From Chitinophaga chungangae (GTDB taxonomy: Bacteria; Bacteroidota; Bacteroidia; Chitinophagales; Chitinophagaceae), in assembly GCF_017742215.1 (NCBI RefSeq), contig NZ_JAGHKP010000003.1:864308-928307 (forward strand): a stretch of DNA of 64,000 nucleotides. The letters are read 5' to 3'. This document shows, in pieces, positions 56,395 through 64,000 of the stretch (position 1 is the first letter of the stretch; each line of letters opens with the position of its first letter). The translations under genes and the position numbers were made by a program. The notes below the pieces were generated by a model that saw nothing but the letters and a program-made list of their open reading frames with translations, was not told where the DNA came from and did no database searches.

Positions 56395-58464
56395 CTACCG
56401 GAGATAAAAAGTTTGGCTGAACGCACCGTTCGCCGCTACGTCCCAGGCTTCTACACGCACCCATTTCCGGCCGGCCAGCTTGCTGTCGATGTTGAAAGTT
56501 TTTTCGCCGAACGCCTTCGTGTCGCGCAGGTCGATCTTTTCACGGTAAACTTTTTCGCCGTCGCCGGAAATGATCTCTATAAAATTCATCGGGAACGTCC
56601 AGCGAAGGCTAAGCACGATATTGGCGATACCTCCCGCCGGCAGTTGCAGGCTGTCACCGGAAATATGCCCGTTGATCTTCAGCGACGGCATCAGCACTTC
56701 GCCCGTGGTGCCGAAAAAACGGCCGTGCTGCATGGCGTCGAGAATGGGAAGCCAGCTGTCTTTGTATGCGGGCAGTCTGTCGAGCATGAGATAATTCACG
56801 TTCATGTGCGCATACATCTCGTTCTGCGGCGTGATGGTGAACAGGTCGGCCTCGCAGATCACCGTTTTTTTAACGCCCCAGTTGTTCATATCGTCCATCA
56901 GGTCCAGCACCCGTAAGCCCAGGCGCGGCTGTGAAAGGTCCGCCGGCATGGCTTTCCAGGCGGCGCCCATAAATCGGTCCGATAAAAAGAATTGTTCGTG
57001 GTTGTAAATGTCCGGCGTATTCACGGAGCCTTTTGTGCGGGGATGCGCCGTCCATGCAAGGCCTTTTTCATCTTCCAGCAGGCGCAGCATTTCTTCTTTG
57101 TTGCCGATGTGATATACTTTTCCATAACCCGGCTTTTCTTCCACGTAAGGCGTTCCCTGTTTGCGGGACATCACCCAGTACACCGGCTTCGGAAAAATAT
57201 CCAGCCAGTGCCCGCCGAAAAATTCATTCGGTTCTTCCCCCGGCAGCAATAAAAATTCCCCGTCCGATTGTTTTTCACACAGATCAAAAAGCGCTTTCAG
57301 CTGCGGCAGCCGCTTCTCGTCCGGCCCGCGCGGATCGGCGGTATAATGGAATTCCGCAAGGTGAACGATGTCCACGCCCATATCCTTAAACACTTTCACG
57401 AATTCGGGATGCTCGGGCACCGGTTTCCCCGCCATCATCACTTTCATCACGAATTCGTTGTGGAAGTGGCTGGACATGGTTTTGAAGCCCGGAAGCTCCG
57501 CGTATTGGTCGTTGTTGGTGAATTTTTTAACGGCAGACAATGCGGCCGCGTCGTTCTCCGCGCTCAGCAGGCAAAAGAAATTCAACCGCTGTTTTGTACC
57601 GGGAGGGGCATTGAACCAGGGCACAAAACGCCGGTCGCCCTGCAGCTCCTGCCTGATACCAACGCCGTAGCCGTCTACCATATGCCGGTAACCGCTGCCA
57701 TGCCAGGTAAATTCCAGGTTAAACGCTTCGTCGAGCGGGTAAAAATATTGATGCGGCGGCGGAAACACCGCCATTGCGCCCTGTTCGCCAGAAACCACGA
57801 TGCTGCGGTATTTCACGGCTTCGGGGCGCGCAGGCGAACTCGCGTTTATTTTCGTTTGTACGAGGCTGTCGCCCGTATTGATCCAGGAAACCTGTTTCCA
57901 GTCGGGATTTTTGCTGGTCATGCCCGCGTCGAACACGATCGCTTTGGCATCTTTTTCGGTGGTAAGCACCGCCGCGATATTGAATAAAGGACTGCCGTTA
58001 TAAAAAGTGATTTCAAGCGAGCCGGTGAAAGTTTCGGCAGACATCGGCCCGACGCTTACGATCGTGCGGCTGCCTTCCGTTCTTACGGACGCGGATGTTT
58101 TTTTAAGCGATACGGGGTAAGATTGATAAGGCCTGTTCGGTACCTTGTCAAAAAAAATGTTCCACCTGTTTTGGGAAAGCAGGTCTCTTTTGCCGACGGT
58201 CAGCACAAAAGCGGGGTCTGTCTGCGAAGTGATCTGCTGATTTCCAAGCGAAACCGTTTTAAAGAGCGGTCGGCTGGATGCCAGGTCTAAAACGATTTTG
58301 CCTTGGGAGGAAGGACCTGCCGGCCAGGCGATTTCGAGCAACTGGCCGCGCTGAATGGCGGTCGCACCATTGGAAGGTTTGAATTTTTTCAGGTCAACTT
58401 TTACCTGGGCCATGGCAAAAGTGGCCACCAATAAGGAAATCACGGATAATACGGAGAACTTCAT
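56395..58464 (-). CDS. Exported PHP/CehA-like metallohydrolase
   Basis: This 689-aa protein has start ATG 58464 (MKFSVLSVISLLVATFAMAQ), a signal peptide. An N-terminal beta domain of about 330 residues is followed by a PHP-type metal site: HFHNEF (H-x-H), then HLAEFH, GEEPNEFFGGHW and AWTAHPR. All are plausible metal ligands in the order of the family (CehA/McbA-like). A C-terminal beta domain closes the chain. Family members hydrolyse phosphoesters or carbamates. The gene is convergent with the sulfatase (5 bp apart), a common pairing in glycan-degrading loci, though no SusC/SusD pair is present here. Substrate is unknown. Confidence 0.72.
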   Translation of the reverse strand: MKFSVLSVISLLVATFAMAQVKVDLKKFKPSNGATAIQRGQLLEIAWPAGPSSQGKIVLDLASSRPLFKTVSLGNQQITSQTDPAFVLTVGKRDLLSQNRWNIFFDKVPNRPYQSYPVSLKKTSASVRTEGSRTIVSVGPMSAETFTGSLEITFYNGSPLFNIAAVLTTEKDAKAIVFDAGMTSKNPDWKQVSWINTGDSLVQTKINASSPARPEAVKYRSIVVSGEQGAMAVFPPPHQYFYPLDEAFNLEFTWHGSGYRHMVDGYGVGIRQELQGDRRFVPWFNAPPGTKQRLNFFCLLSAENDAAALSAVKKFTNNDQYAELPGFKTMSSHFHNEFVMKVMMAGKPVPEHPEFVKVFKDMGVDIVHLAEFHYTADPRGPDEKRLPQLKALFDLCEKQSDGEFLLLPGEEPNEFFGGHWLDIFPKPVYWVMSRKQGTPYVEEKPGYGKVYHIGNKEEMLRLLEDEKGLAWTAHPRTKGSVNTPDIYNHEQFFLSDRFMGAAWKAMPADLSQPRLGLRVLDLMDDMNNWGVKKTVICEADLFTITPQNEMYAHMNVNYLMLDRLPAYKDSWLPILDAMQHGRFFGTTGEVLMPSLKINGHISGDSLQLPAGGIANIVLSLRWTFPMNFIEIISGDGEKVYREKIDLRDTKAFGEKTFNIDSKLAGRKWVRVEAWDVAANGAFSQTFYLR

Positions 58465-58574
58465 GACGCGGTTTTGTGGATTTGCTCCCCAAGATAATTT
58501 TTTGAATTGAGGAATCAAAGTTATTCACACGATCCGCAGTCTCCGTCAAAACGTTGAGTTATTTTTAAGATTGT

Positions 58575-58970
58575 TTACATATACGCGATGGCATCGATCT
58601 CCACCAGGTAGTCTGGATGACCGAGGGCCGCCACTACCAGGACCGTAACGACCGGGGGCGGCGCCGTTTTGCTCATGAAAGGCTGTGCCGCTTCGAAACC
58701 GGCACGCAGGTCGTTGCCCTGCACCGCGCAGATCGTGAGTTTTATCACGTTGTCGAACGTAGTGCCGGCAGCGGCCAGCACGGTGGCGATGTTTTTCATC
58801 ACCTGTTCCGTTTGCGCCTTAAAGTCGTTCCCGCCAACGGTTTCGCCTTTTTCATTCACGGCGTTCTGACCGCCGATGTAAATCGTTTTTCCGGGGCCTT
58901 CGGTAACGATCGCCTGGGAGAAAGCGGGCGACCTGAGCATCCCTTCGGGATTGAGAGGTTTGACTGTCAT
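58575..58970 (-). CDS. RidA-family protein without the canonical active-site arginine
   Basis: This 131-aa protein has the YjgF/RidA fold signatures (SQAIVTEGPGKTIYIGGQNA, then FKAQTEQVMKNIATVLAAAG, and LVEIDAIAYM at the end). RidA deaminates reactive enamine/imine intermediates of PLP enzymes through a conserved Arg (105 in E. coli). Aligned by eye, that position here falls in APPPVVTVLVVAAL and is Val, so it may belong to a Rid subgroup with another function. No signal peptide. It has no obvious operon partner. Confidence 0.8.
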   Translation of the reverse strand: MTVKPLNPEGMLRSPAFSQAIVTEGPGKTIYIGGQNAVNEKGETVGGNDFKAQTEQVMKNIATVLAAAGTTFDNVIKLTICAVQGNDLRAGFEAAQPFMSKTAPPPVVTVLVVAALGHPDYLVEIDAIAYM

Positions 58971-59008
58971 GATACAGCAGTTTTCAGGTTTGTTTTTTCG
59001 TGCAAACT

Positions 59009-59221
59009 TTACAGTTCGTCGTCCCTTTCCTTTGTAATGGTTTTGTTCACTTCCACAGGATCGTCAGGCCCCGGCGGGAACAATTCCTTCCGGTCGCGGC
59101 GGTTTCGCCGGATAAAAAATACGACCAGCGCGATGGCGGCCAGTACGATCAGCATTAATAACATGATATCGGGGATGCCCATGGTGAACGGTTTAGGAAT
59201 ACCTCCCAAAACCGGTGCCAT
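59009..59221 (-). CDS. Small single-TM protein with acidic tail
   Basis: The product is 70 aa, or 57 aa from the internal ATG at 59182 (MGIPDIMLLMLIVLAAIALV), which fits better with the TM helix. A basic cluster (FFIRRNRRDRKEL) fixes an N-out orientation. The soluble tail is proline- and acid-rich (PPGPDDPVEVN). Small proteins of this shape are frequent in Bacteroidota and unassigned. It lies 38 bp upstream of the RidA-like gene on the same strand and may share a transcript with it. Confidence 0.55.
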   Translation of the reverse strand: MAPVLGGIPKPFTMGIPDIMLLMLIVLAAIALVVFFIRRNRRDRKELFPPGPDDPVEVNKTITKERDDEL

Positions 59222-59314
59222 TTCACGGCCGTTTTTCCCTTTTATGCAAAAGATTTTCCCGAATTGATAAACCCGGGGAGAAATTGATCCCTAGTTTCGC
59301 GTCAGTTTTCAACT

Positions 59315-60541
59315 ATGAACTGGAAAAAGATATTCGGATGGCTTCATCTCTGGCTCGGCCTCATCGCCGGGCTGATCGTTTTTATCGTGGCGGTTACCGG
59401 GGCAATTTACGCCGTTCAGCCCGAGATATCCAATATTACAGAGCCTTACCGCTTCGTAACGGTTGAAAACAAACCCTTTCAGCCCGTGACGGTCCTCCAG
59501 GCCGCCGCGGAAAAACGTATGGGCGGAATGAAAGCGTTCCGTATTCTTTACGGCGAAAGGGAAAAAGGCGAGGTGCCCATTGTACAGTTCTTCCGCCGCG
59601 AGCCTTACTTCTATCACAACGTTTACGTCAATCCCTACACCGGCGAGGTAATCAAAGTGCTCGACCGGCAGAAGGAGTTCTTCAAATTTATCCTCGACGG
59701 GCACATGAACCTCTGGTTGCCCCAGAAGATCGGTCACCACGTCGTCGGTTACGGTACGCTGGTGTTCCTGGTGATCATTATTTCAGGCATCGTGTTGTGG
59801 TGGCCCCGCAACGTCGCCCGCCTGAAAAGCAGCTTCAAGGTGAAATGGGGCGCCTCGCCCAAACGGCTTAATTACGACCTGCATAACGTGTTCGGTTTTT
59901 ACGCCAGCTGGGTGATCATTTTCGCAGTGCTCACGGGATTGGTATGGAGCTTCAAATGGGTGAGCGATGCGGAGTTCTGGCTGTTCAGCGGCGGAAAGGC
60001 GCGGCCTGTTGCCGTGTTAAAATCGGACCGGGCCGCCGTGAAAGACAGCAGCGTGATCAACCGTTCCTTTGAAAAGGTAATGGCCATGTACCCCGGCGCG
60101 GAAGGCTACAGCGTTACGATCCCGGCGAACGATTCTGCCGTGGTCGCCTGTCGCGCATACCCCAGCGGCAGCCAGTATTACAACGGCAACTATCATTATT
60201 TCGACCAGCATACGGGCGCCGAAATAGCCGTGAATTACATGGGCAAATATGAAAACGCGTCGATCGCTGAAAAGGCCTCGCGCATGACCTACGACATTCA
60301 TGTGGGCAGCATTTTCGGCATTCCCGGCAGGCTGCTCATGCTCCTGGCCGCGTTGATCACCGCTTCGTTGCCGGTAACCGGTTTCCTCATCTGGTGGGGT
60401 AAAAAGAAGAAAAAGAAGAAAGGCGCGAGCCCCGGTTATTCATACCGCACACTCACTCTCAAAGCCCGCAGCCCGCTCAGTCCCTGCAGGTCTTCCAGCT
60501 CCAGCTCTTCCATTCCCGGGTCGATGGCGCCGCTTTCCTGA
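59315..60541 (+). CDS. PepSY-domain membrane protein (PepSY-TM family)
   Basis: This 408-aa protein has four TM helices: about 4-30 (WLHLWLGLIAGLIVFIVAVTG), about 146-170, about 190-213 and about 335-358. A periplasmic PepSY-like domain lies between TM1 and TM2, containing FYHNVYVNPYTGEVIKVLDR, and the conserved DIHVGSIFGIPGRLLMLLAAL precedes the last helix. Family members (PiuB-like) go with siderophore or metal uptake and may act as reductases or inhibitors. The usual end of the family is just after WWGKKKKKKK near residue 370. Here the frame runs 35 residues further, antisense to the end of the convergent GAF gene, in a Ser-rich tail that looks non-natural. Confidence 0.85.
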   Translation: MNWKKIFGWLHLWLGLIAGLIVFIVAVTGAIYAVQPEISNITEPYRFVTVENKPFQPVTVLQAAAEKRMGGMKAFRILYGEREKGEVPIVQFFRREPYFYHNVYVNPYTGEVIKVLDRQKEFFKFILDGHMNLWLPQKIGHHVVGYGTLVFLVIIISGIVLWWPRNVARLKSSFKVKWGASPKRLNYDLHNVFGFYASWVIIFAVLTGLVWSFKWVSDAEFWLFSGGKARPVAVLKSDRAAVKDSSVINRSFEKVMAMYPGAEGYSVTIPANDSAVVACRAYPSGSQYYNGNYHYFDQHTGAEIAVNYMGKYENASIAEKASRMTYDIHVGSIFGIPGRLLMLLAALITASLPVTGFLIWWGKKKKKKKGASPGYSYRTLTLKARSPLSPCRSSSSSSSIPGSMAPLS

Positions 60542-62781
60542 AGGTACTGGATGTACGGCAGATAATCTTCCACATCTCTTTTATTGAAATAGATCAGCGC
60601 GATTTTCCCGGGCTGGGTAAGCCTTTCGCCGGTATTGCGCACATGTACCTTGTCGATGCGTTTTTTGATCATCTGGTAACGGATGTTGTACGCGCCTTCC
60701 ACGTCGAATTTTCTTTCATCCGTCCGGAAACTGATATCGATGGGATGGTTGTGCACGAAGATGAGCTGCGTGGTTTCCAGTTCCACGGGCAGCTCCGGCA
60801 GCAGCGAACGCGTAAGCCGGGCGATAGCGGCCATGGACGACAATTGCCAGAGGCGCAGGTGTTCCAGGTGGAAATGGTCGAAGGGCTGCGCCGGAGAAAT
60901 GGACTGCCCGATGTAAATGTCGTATTCGATGCCGTCTGTTCTGAATTTTTCGAAATAGCAGGGGTACGACTGCTGCAATTTTTCTTTTTCCTGTTCGAAA
61001 TACGCGTTGATGGCCGTGTTGAGCTTTTGCATGGAAACCTCCAGCGCGTAACGGTTCTGTTGTGCCGGCCCGTCAGGCTGCCGCACGACGTGCAGGAAAG
61101 CGGCGATGCTGTCTCGCGCGGCAGGCGTTTGCACCGAAATATGCTGCAGGTAGGAAATGATCTCTTCGTTCAGGAAATAATTGAGATTGGCTTCCTCCGT
61201 GGCGGGAAGCAGCCCTTCTTCGATCGTTTTTTGCCACTTGCGGTTGTGGAAGATCATTTCATCGAGTATCACGGACTGGTGATGCTGCCCTAAAGCTGCC
61301 AGCGTGCCGGAAAGCAGCAGCAGGTGCGCGCGCAGGTCGGCCAGCGCGGCCTTGTTCCTTTCCATCGTGGAATTACGGATGTCGATGGCGCCGTACAGTG
61401 GGTACACCTGCTCGAAACGGATGGGCTCGGTTTCCACGGACAGGTTTTTCTTTTTGTAATGCAGGATATGCCATGCGGCTTCGTTGAACTTCCATTGCAC
61501 TGCCGGTTGTATGAAAGTGAATTTTTCTTTGATGATGTTTTCCAGCTCAAGATTAAACTCGTCGATATAGATCTGCATCAGCTGCGCGATCGGCGCGATG
61601 GCAGGCTCCAGCAGGGCCAGCGTTTTTTCATCGAAGCGGTCGTTGCCCCAGGTATGCATGCCCAGCACGCCCACGGCCTTTCCCTGGTAAAATACCGGCG
61701 TTAGTGCCAGCGAACGCACGCCCAGCTTGCGGAACATTTGTACGAACGATATTTTTTCCAGCGCTGTGTCCTCCAGGTCCGTGGAAAAAAATGCATCCGG
61801 CCGCGCGGAATAGGCCGCCACGTTTTTGGCGAACTCGTCCGGCGTAAAGTTGTTTTCACCCCAAACGGAAAACAGGATGCCGGTGCCGCTTTTTTCATAA
61901 CCGAATACGCCGCGGTTGTTCACCCGTACAAAAGGGAAAAGGTCGAACTCGATCTTTTCGTTCTGCACCAGCGTTTTCAGCGACAATACCACATCGTCGT
62001 ACCCTTTCCTGCTTTCGCCGGGAAGGGCCGTCAGTCTTATGTTCCGGATGTTCTCCACCGCCTGCGTGGCCGTAACGTCCGTGGCCGTCACCACCGAAAT
62101 GCCCCTGAACCGGAAACGTTGCAGCGGCAGGATGTGCTCCAGCGCGGCAAAACCATCAGGCCCTGAAAGCAGCGCGTGCAGCTGGTTGGTGTCCAGCTCG
62201 GGAAGTTCGCCTTTTACGCTCACTTCCAGGAAATCGGCGTTCAACGCGGTATGATAATAACGGTACAACCCGGAGGATTCCTGCTGCCAGGCGTGTGTTT
62301 GACCCACTTTCACCGGCGCATGGAAATTGTACAGCCTTTGCAGGATAAGAGCGTACACGAGCTTCAGCCGCTCCACCTGGTATTCCTGCGGCGTTTTGGA
62401 GATGGTGAACTCTTCCGGCCCCCTGAAATTGCTGGTCAGCATATGGTAAATGGGCGCGGTGCCGTAAAAAAGGATCGGTTGAAGCGGGAACGCGAGGCCC
62501 CATGCCACTTCGTTTTCAGACGAAAGGGTAGGGGAAAGCACGGCGTAGAGATATTCCAGCAGGTCTTCGTAACGGTGAATGTCTTCCAGCGCGATATCGT
62601 CCTCCACGCCCGGTTTTTCCCGGAAACGTTCCAGCACGGTGTTGTAAAAATTCTTTTTCAGGCCTTGTTCTTCGGCCGCCCGTTTTTCGATGTGCGCCAT
62701 AAACGGCCGGAACGAAATAGCAGCGTCTACCGCCAGTGTAAACGCCCTGTTGCCGGAAATATCGAGAATGGTTTTTTCCAT
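60436..62781 (-). CDS. GAF-domain protein of unknown output
   Basis: This 781-aa cytoplasmic protein has an N-terminal helical region (residues 1-160) containing a conserved-looking FLQPILFYGTAPIY-type segment. A GAF-like domain follows at about 300-420 (FRKLGVRSLALTPVFYQGKA then VLGMHTWGNDRFDEKTLALL). After it comes VYPLYGAIDIRNSTMERNKA, which resembles the start of a cyclase-type or PAS-linked regulatory segment in other Bacteroidota GAF proteins. The C-terminal 350 residues are helical. No kinase, GGDEF or HTH output is visible, so it may act by protein contact. Its 3' end overlaps the PepSY gene by 106 bp on the opposite strand. Confidence 0.75.
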   Translation of the reverse strand: MEKTILDISGNRAFTLAVDAAISFRPFMAHIEKRAAEEQGLKKNFYNTVLERFREKPGVEDDIALEDIHRYEDLLEYLYAVLSPTLSSENEVAWGLAFPLQPILFYGTAPIYHMLTSNFRGPEEFTISKTPQEYQVERLKLVYALILQRLYNFHAPVKVGQTHAWQQESSGLYRYYHTALNADFLEVSVKGELPELDTNQLHALLSGPDGFAALEHILPLQRFRFRGISVVTATDVTATQAVENIRNIRLTALPGESRKGYDDVVLSLKTLVQNEKIEFDLFPFVRVNNRGVFGYEKSGTGILFSVWGENNFTPDEFAKNVAAYSARPDAFFSTDLEDTALEKISFVQMFRKLGVRSLALTPVFYQGKAVGVLGMHTWGNDRFDEKTLALLEPAIAPIAQLMQIYIDEFNLELENIIKEKFTFIQPAVQWKFNEAAWHILHYKKKNLSVETEPIRFEQVYPLYGAIDIRNSTMERNKAALADLRAHLLLLSGTLAALGQHHQSVILDEMIFHNRKWQKTIEEGLLPATEEANLNYFLNEEIISYLQHISVQTPAARDSIAAFLHVVRQPDGPAQQNRYALEVSMQKLNTAINAYFEQEKEKLQQSYPCYFEKFRTDGIEYDIYIGQSISPAQPFDHFHLEHLRLWQLSSMAAIARLTRSLLPELPVELETTQLIFVHNHPIDISFRTDERKFDVEGAYNIRYQMIKKRIDKVHVRNTGERLTQPGKIALIYFNKRDVEDYLPYIQYLQESGAIDPGMEELELEDLQGLSGLRALRVSVRYE

Positions 62782-62970
62782 GGAAAGGAAGCCAGGTTAA
62801 ATGTTGCATGAAAATAAGCAATTCCTGTTAATGAGGGGCGGGATTGACCGCGTACGCGACATTCCGGGGCATACCGCCGCATTTACGGCCGTAATTTTTT
62901 GCACGGAAGCTTTGACGGCCGGGTTTGTTTTATTATTTTTTACGCCGGAAACTCACAACCGCATCCCTGC

Positions 62971-64000
62971 ATGAAATTATTCCACGCATTATTGCTGCTT
63001 GCCATTCCCGTTAAAAGCCAGGTGCTGCAGGCAGACAGCTTCTTTACCGTTCCGGCCGCTTACAAAGGGCAATACGGCAATTACCGCAACCCGCTGAAGT
63101 TTTACGATGGAAGGCCGGTGAAAACGGCCGCGGACTGGCAGCGCCGCCGCAAAGAAATACTGCAGACCTGGCACGATAAAATGGGCCGCTGGCCGGCTGT
63201 GGACACGACGCAAAAATTACAATACATCGATTCCGCCAGACGCGAAAATTTTACGCAATATCGGGTACGTTACCGTTGGACGCCGTCCGAATGGACGGAA
63301 GGATACCTGCTGGTGCCGGACGTTCCGGGTAAAAAGCCTGCCGTGATCGCCGTGTATTACAATCCCGAAACGGCCGCAGGCCTCGACGATAAAAAAGACC
63401 GCGATTTCGCGCTGCAACTGGCCCGCAGGGGTTTCGTAACGCTGTCGATCGGTACTACGCAGGCCACCAAAGACCAGACCTTTTCGTTGTATTACCCCGG
63501 TATTCAGCACGCCTCCGTGCAGCCGCTGTCTATGCTCGCATACGCCGCGGCCAACAGTATTGAGGCCCTGGCGAAAGAACCCTTTGTGGACGCATCGCGC
63601 ATCGGCATCATAGGGCATTCCTTCGGCGGCAAATGGGCTATGTTCGCATCGTGCCTGTACGAAAAATTCGCCTGCGCCGTGTGGTCCGATCCCGGTATCG
63701 TGTTCAACGAATCGCGGGCCGGCGTGAATTACTGGGAGCCCTGGTACCTTGGCTACACCCCGAAACCTTGGCGGAAAAGAAGTTTGATCTCTGCTGAAAA
63801 CCCCGCCCGCGGCCTGTACCCGCAGCTGGTAAAAGAAGGGTTCGACCTGCACGAGCTGCATGCATTGATGGCGCCGCGCCCATTCCTCGTTTCCGGCGGA
63901 GCGGAAGACACGCCCGCGCAATGGGTAGCGCTGAACCATACCATTGCCGTGAACAGGCTGCTGGGTTACACAAACCGCGTAGCCATGACGAACCGCGCGG
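62971..64000 (+). CDS. Exported alpha/beta-hydrolase (acetyl xylan/glucuronoyl esterase-like), cut by the window end
   Basis: Open from ATG 62971 to the right edge without stop (343 codons visible). It has a signal peptide (MKLFHALLLLAIPVKSQ). The nucleophile elbow GHSFGG follows ASRIGII near residue 210-218, and the acid region is SGGAEDTPAQW. The catalytic His lies near or beyond the edge (VALNHTIAVNR is a candidate). VWSDPGIVFNESRAGVNYWE is a typical lid-proximal segment of carbohydrate-esterase-like hydrolases in Bacteroidota. The intact gene probably has about 400 residues. A glycan substrate would suit the sulfatase nearby, but this is inference. Confidence 0.75.
   Translation, partial: MKLFHALLLLAIPVKSQVLQADSFFTVPAAYKGQYGNYRNPLKFYDGRPVKTAADWQRRRKEILQTWHDKMGRWPAVDTTQKLQYIDSARRENFTQYRVRYRWTPSEWTEGYLLVPDVPGKKPAVIAVYYNPETAAGLDDKKDRDFALQLARRGFVTLSIGTTQATKDQTFSLYYPGIQHASVQPLSMLAYAAANSIEALAKEPFVDASRIGIIGHSFGGKWAMFASCLYEKFACAVWSDPGIVFNESRAGVNYWEPWYLGYTPKPWRKRSLISAENPARGLYPQLVKEGFDLHELHALMAPRPFLVSGGAEDTPAQWVALNHTIAVNRLLGYTNRVAMTNRA

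Overview
The window reads as a chromosomal segment of a Bacteroidota bacterium, most likely of the Chitinophagaceae. The grounds are a PorP/SprF-type outer-membrane protein, a TamA homologue carrying a lipobox (TamL), a cbb3-type oxidase cluster with small partner proteins of Bacteroidota type, several TAnnTTTG promoter boxes, near absence of strong Shine-Dalgarno sites, and many short Sec/lipoprotein signal peptides. Bulk composition is about 50-54% GC. The interval 22.2-25.5 kb is visibly AT-richer and is a decayed island in a tRNA gene.

Layout. 0-2 kb: tail of an interrupted gene, an intact IS481-type insertion sequence and a decayed IS256-type transposase. 2-16 kb: envelope genes (PorP/SprF-like protein, tamL-tamB, a beta-barrel protein), an Arg/His-rich secreted protein and a UbiD-type decarboxylase. 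15.4-22 kb: translation and tRNA-modification genes (prfC with an extraordinary leader, tsaD, trmN6), an orphan FtsX-type permease, a saccharopine dehydrogenase-like enzyme and tRNA-Leu(CAA). 22.15-25.54 kb: a 3.4-kb remnant element bounded by 16-bp copies of the tRNA 3' end. It holds an integrase stub, a MocR regulator, an NmrA-type oxidoreductase and a broken NADPH-dependent reductase. 25.7-28.2 kb: collagen-like lipoprotein, KAS III-like enzyme, DUF2200 protein. 28.3-34.4 kb: an Rrf2 regulator followed by a cbb3-type oxidase and nitrosative-stress genes (truncated globin, RIC di-iron repair protein, half hemerythrin, 2Fe-2S ferredoxin). 34.4-39.3 kb: AraC regulator divergent from a TolC-MFP-MFS efflux operon. 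40.9-54.7 kb: an operon of one lipoprotein and two giant proteins (1968 and 1860 aa) of no recognised family, divergent from a membrane-anchored NlpC/CHAP-like cysteine hydrolase. 54.8-64 kb: sulfatase, PHP-like hydrolase, RidA-like protein, PepSY membrane protein, GAF protein and a partial esterase.

Three things deserve attention first. (1) The leader of prfC (release factor 3) is five tandem 59-bp units. Each encodes a complete 18-codon ORF ending in UAG two bases before the next AUG, and the last UAG lies two bases before the prfC AUG. (2) The giant-protein operon with its divergent membrane hydrolase is the best candidate for an undescribed multi-component system. (3) The tRNA-Leu island is a clean fossil: both att copies, an integrase stub, and a new terminator supplied to the tRNA.

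All calls are by eye. No homology search, structure prediction or folding program was run.
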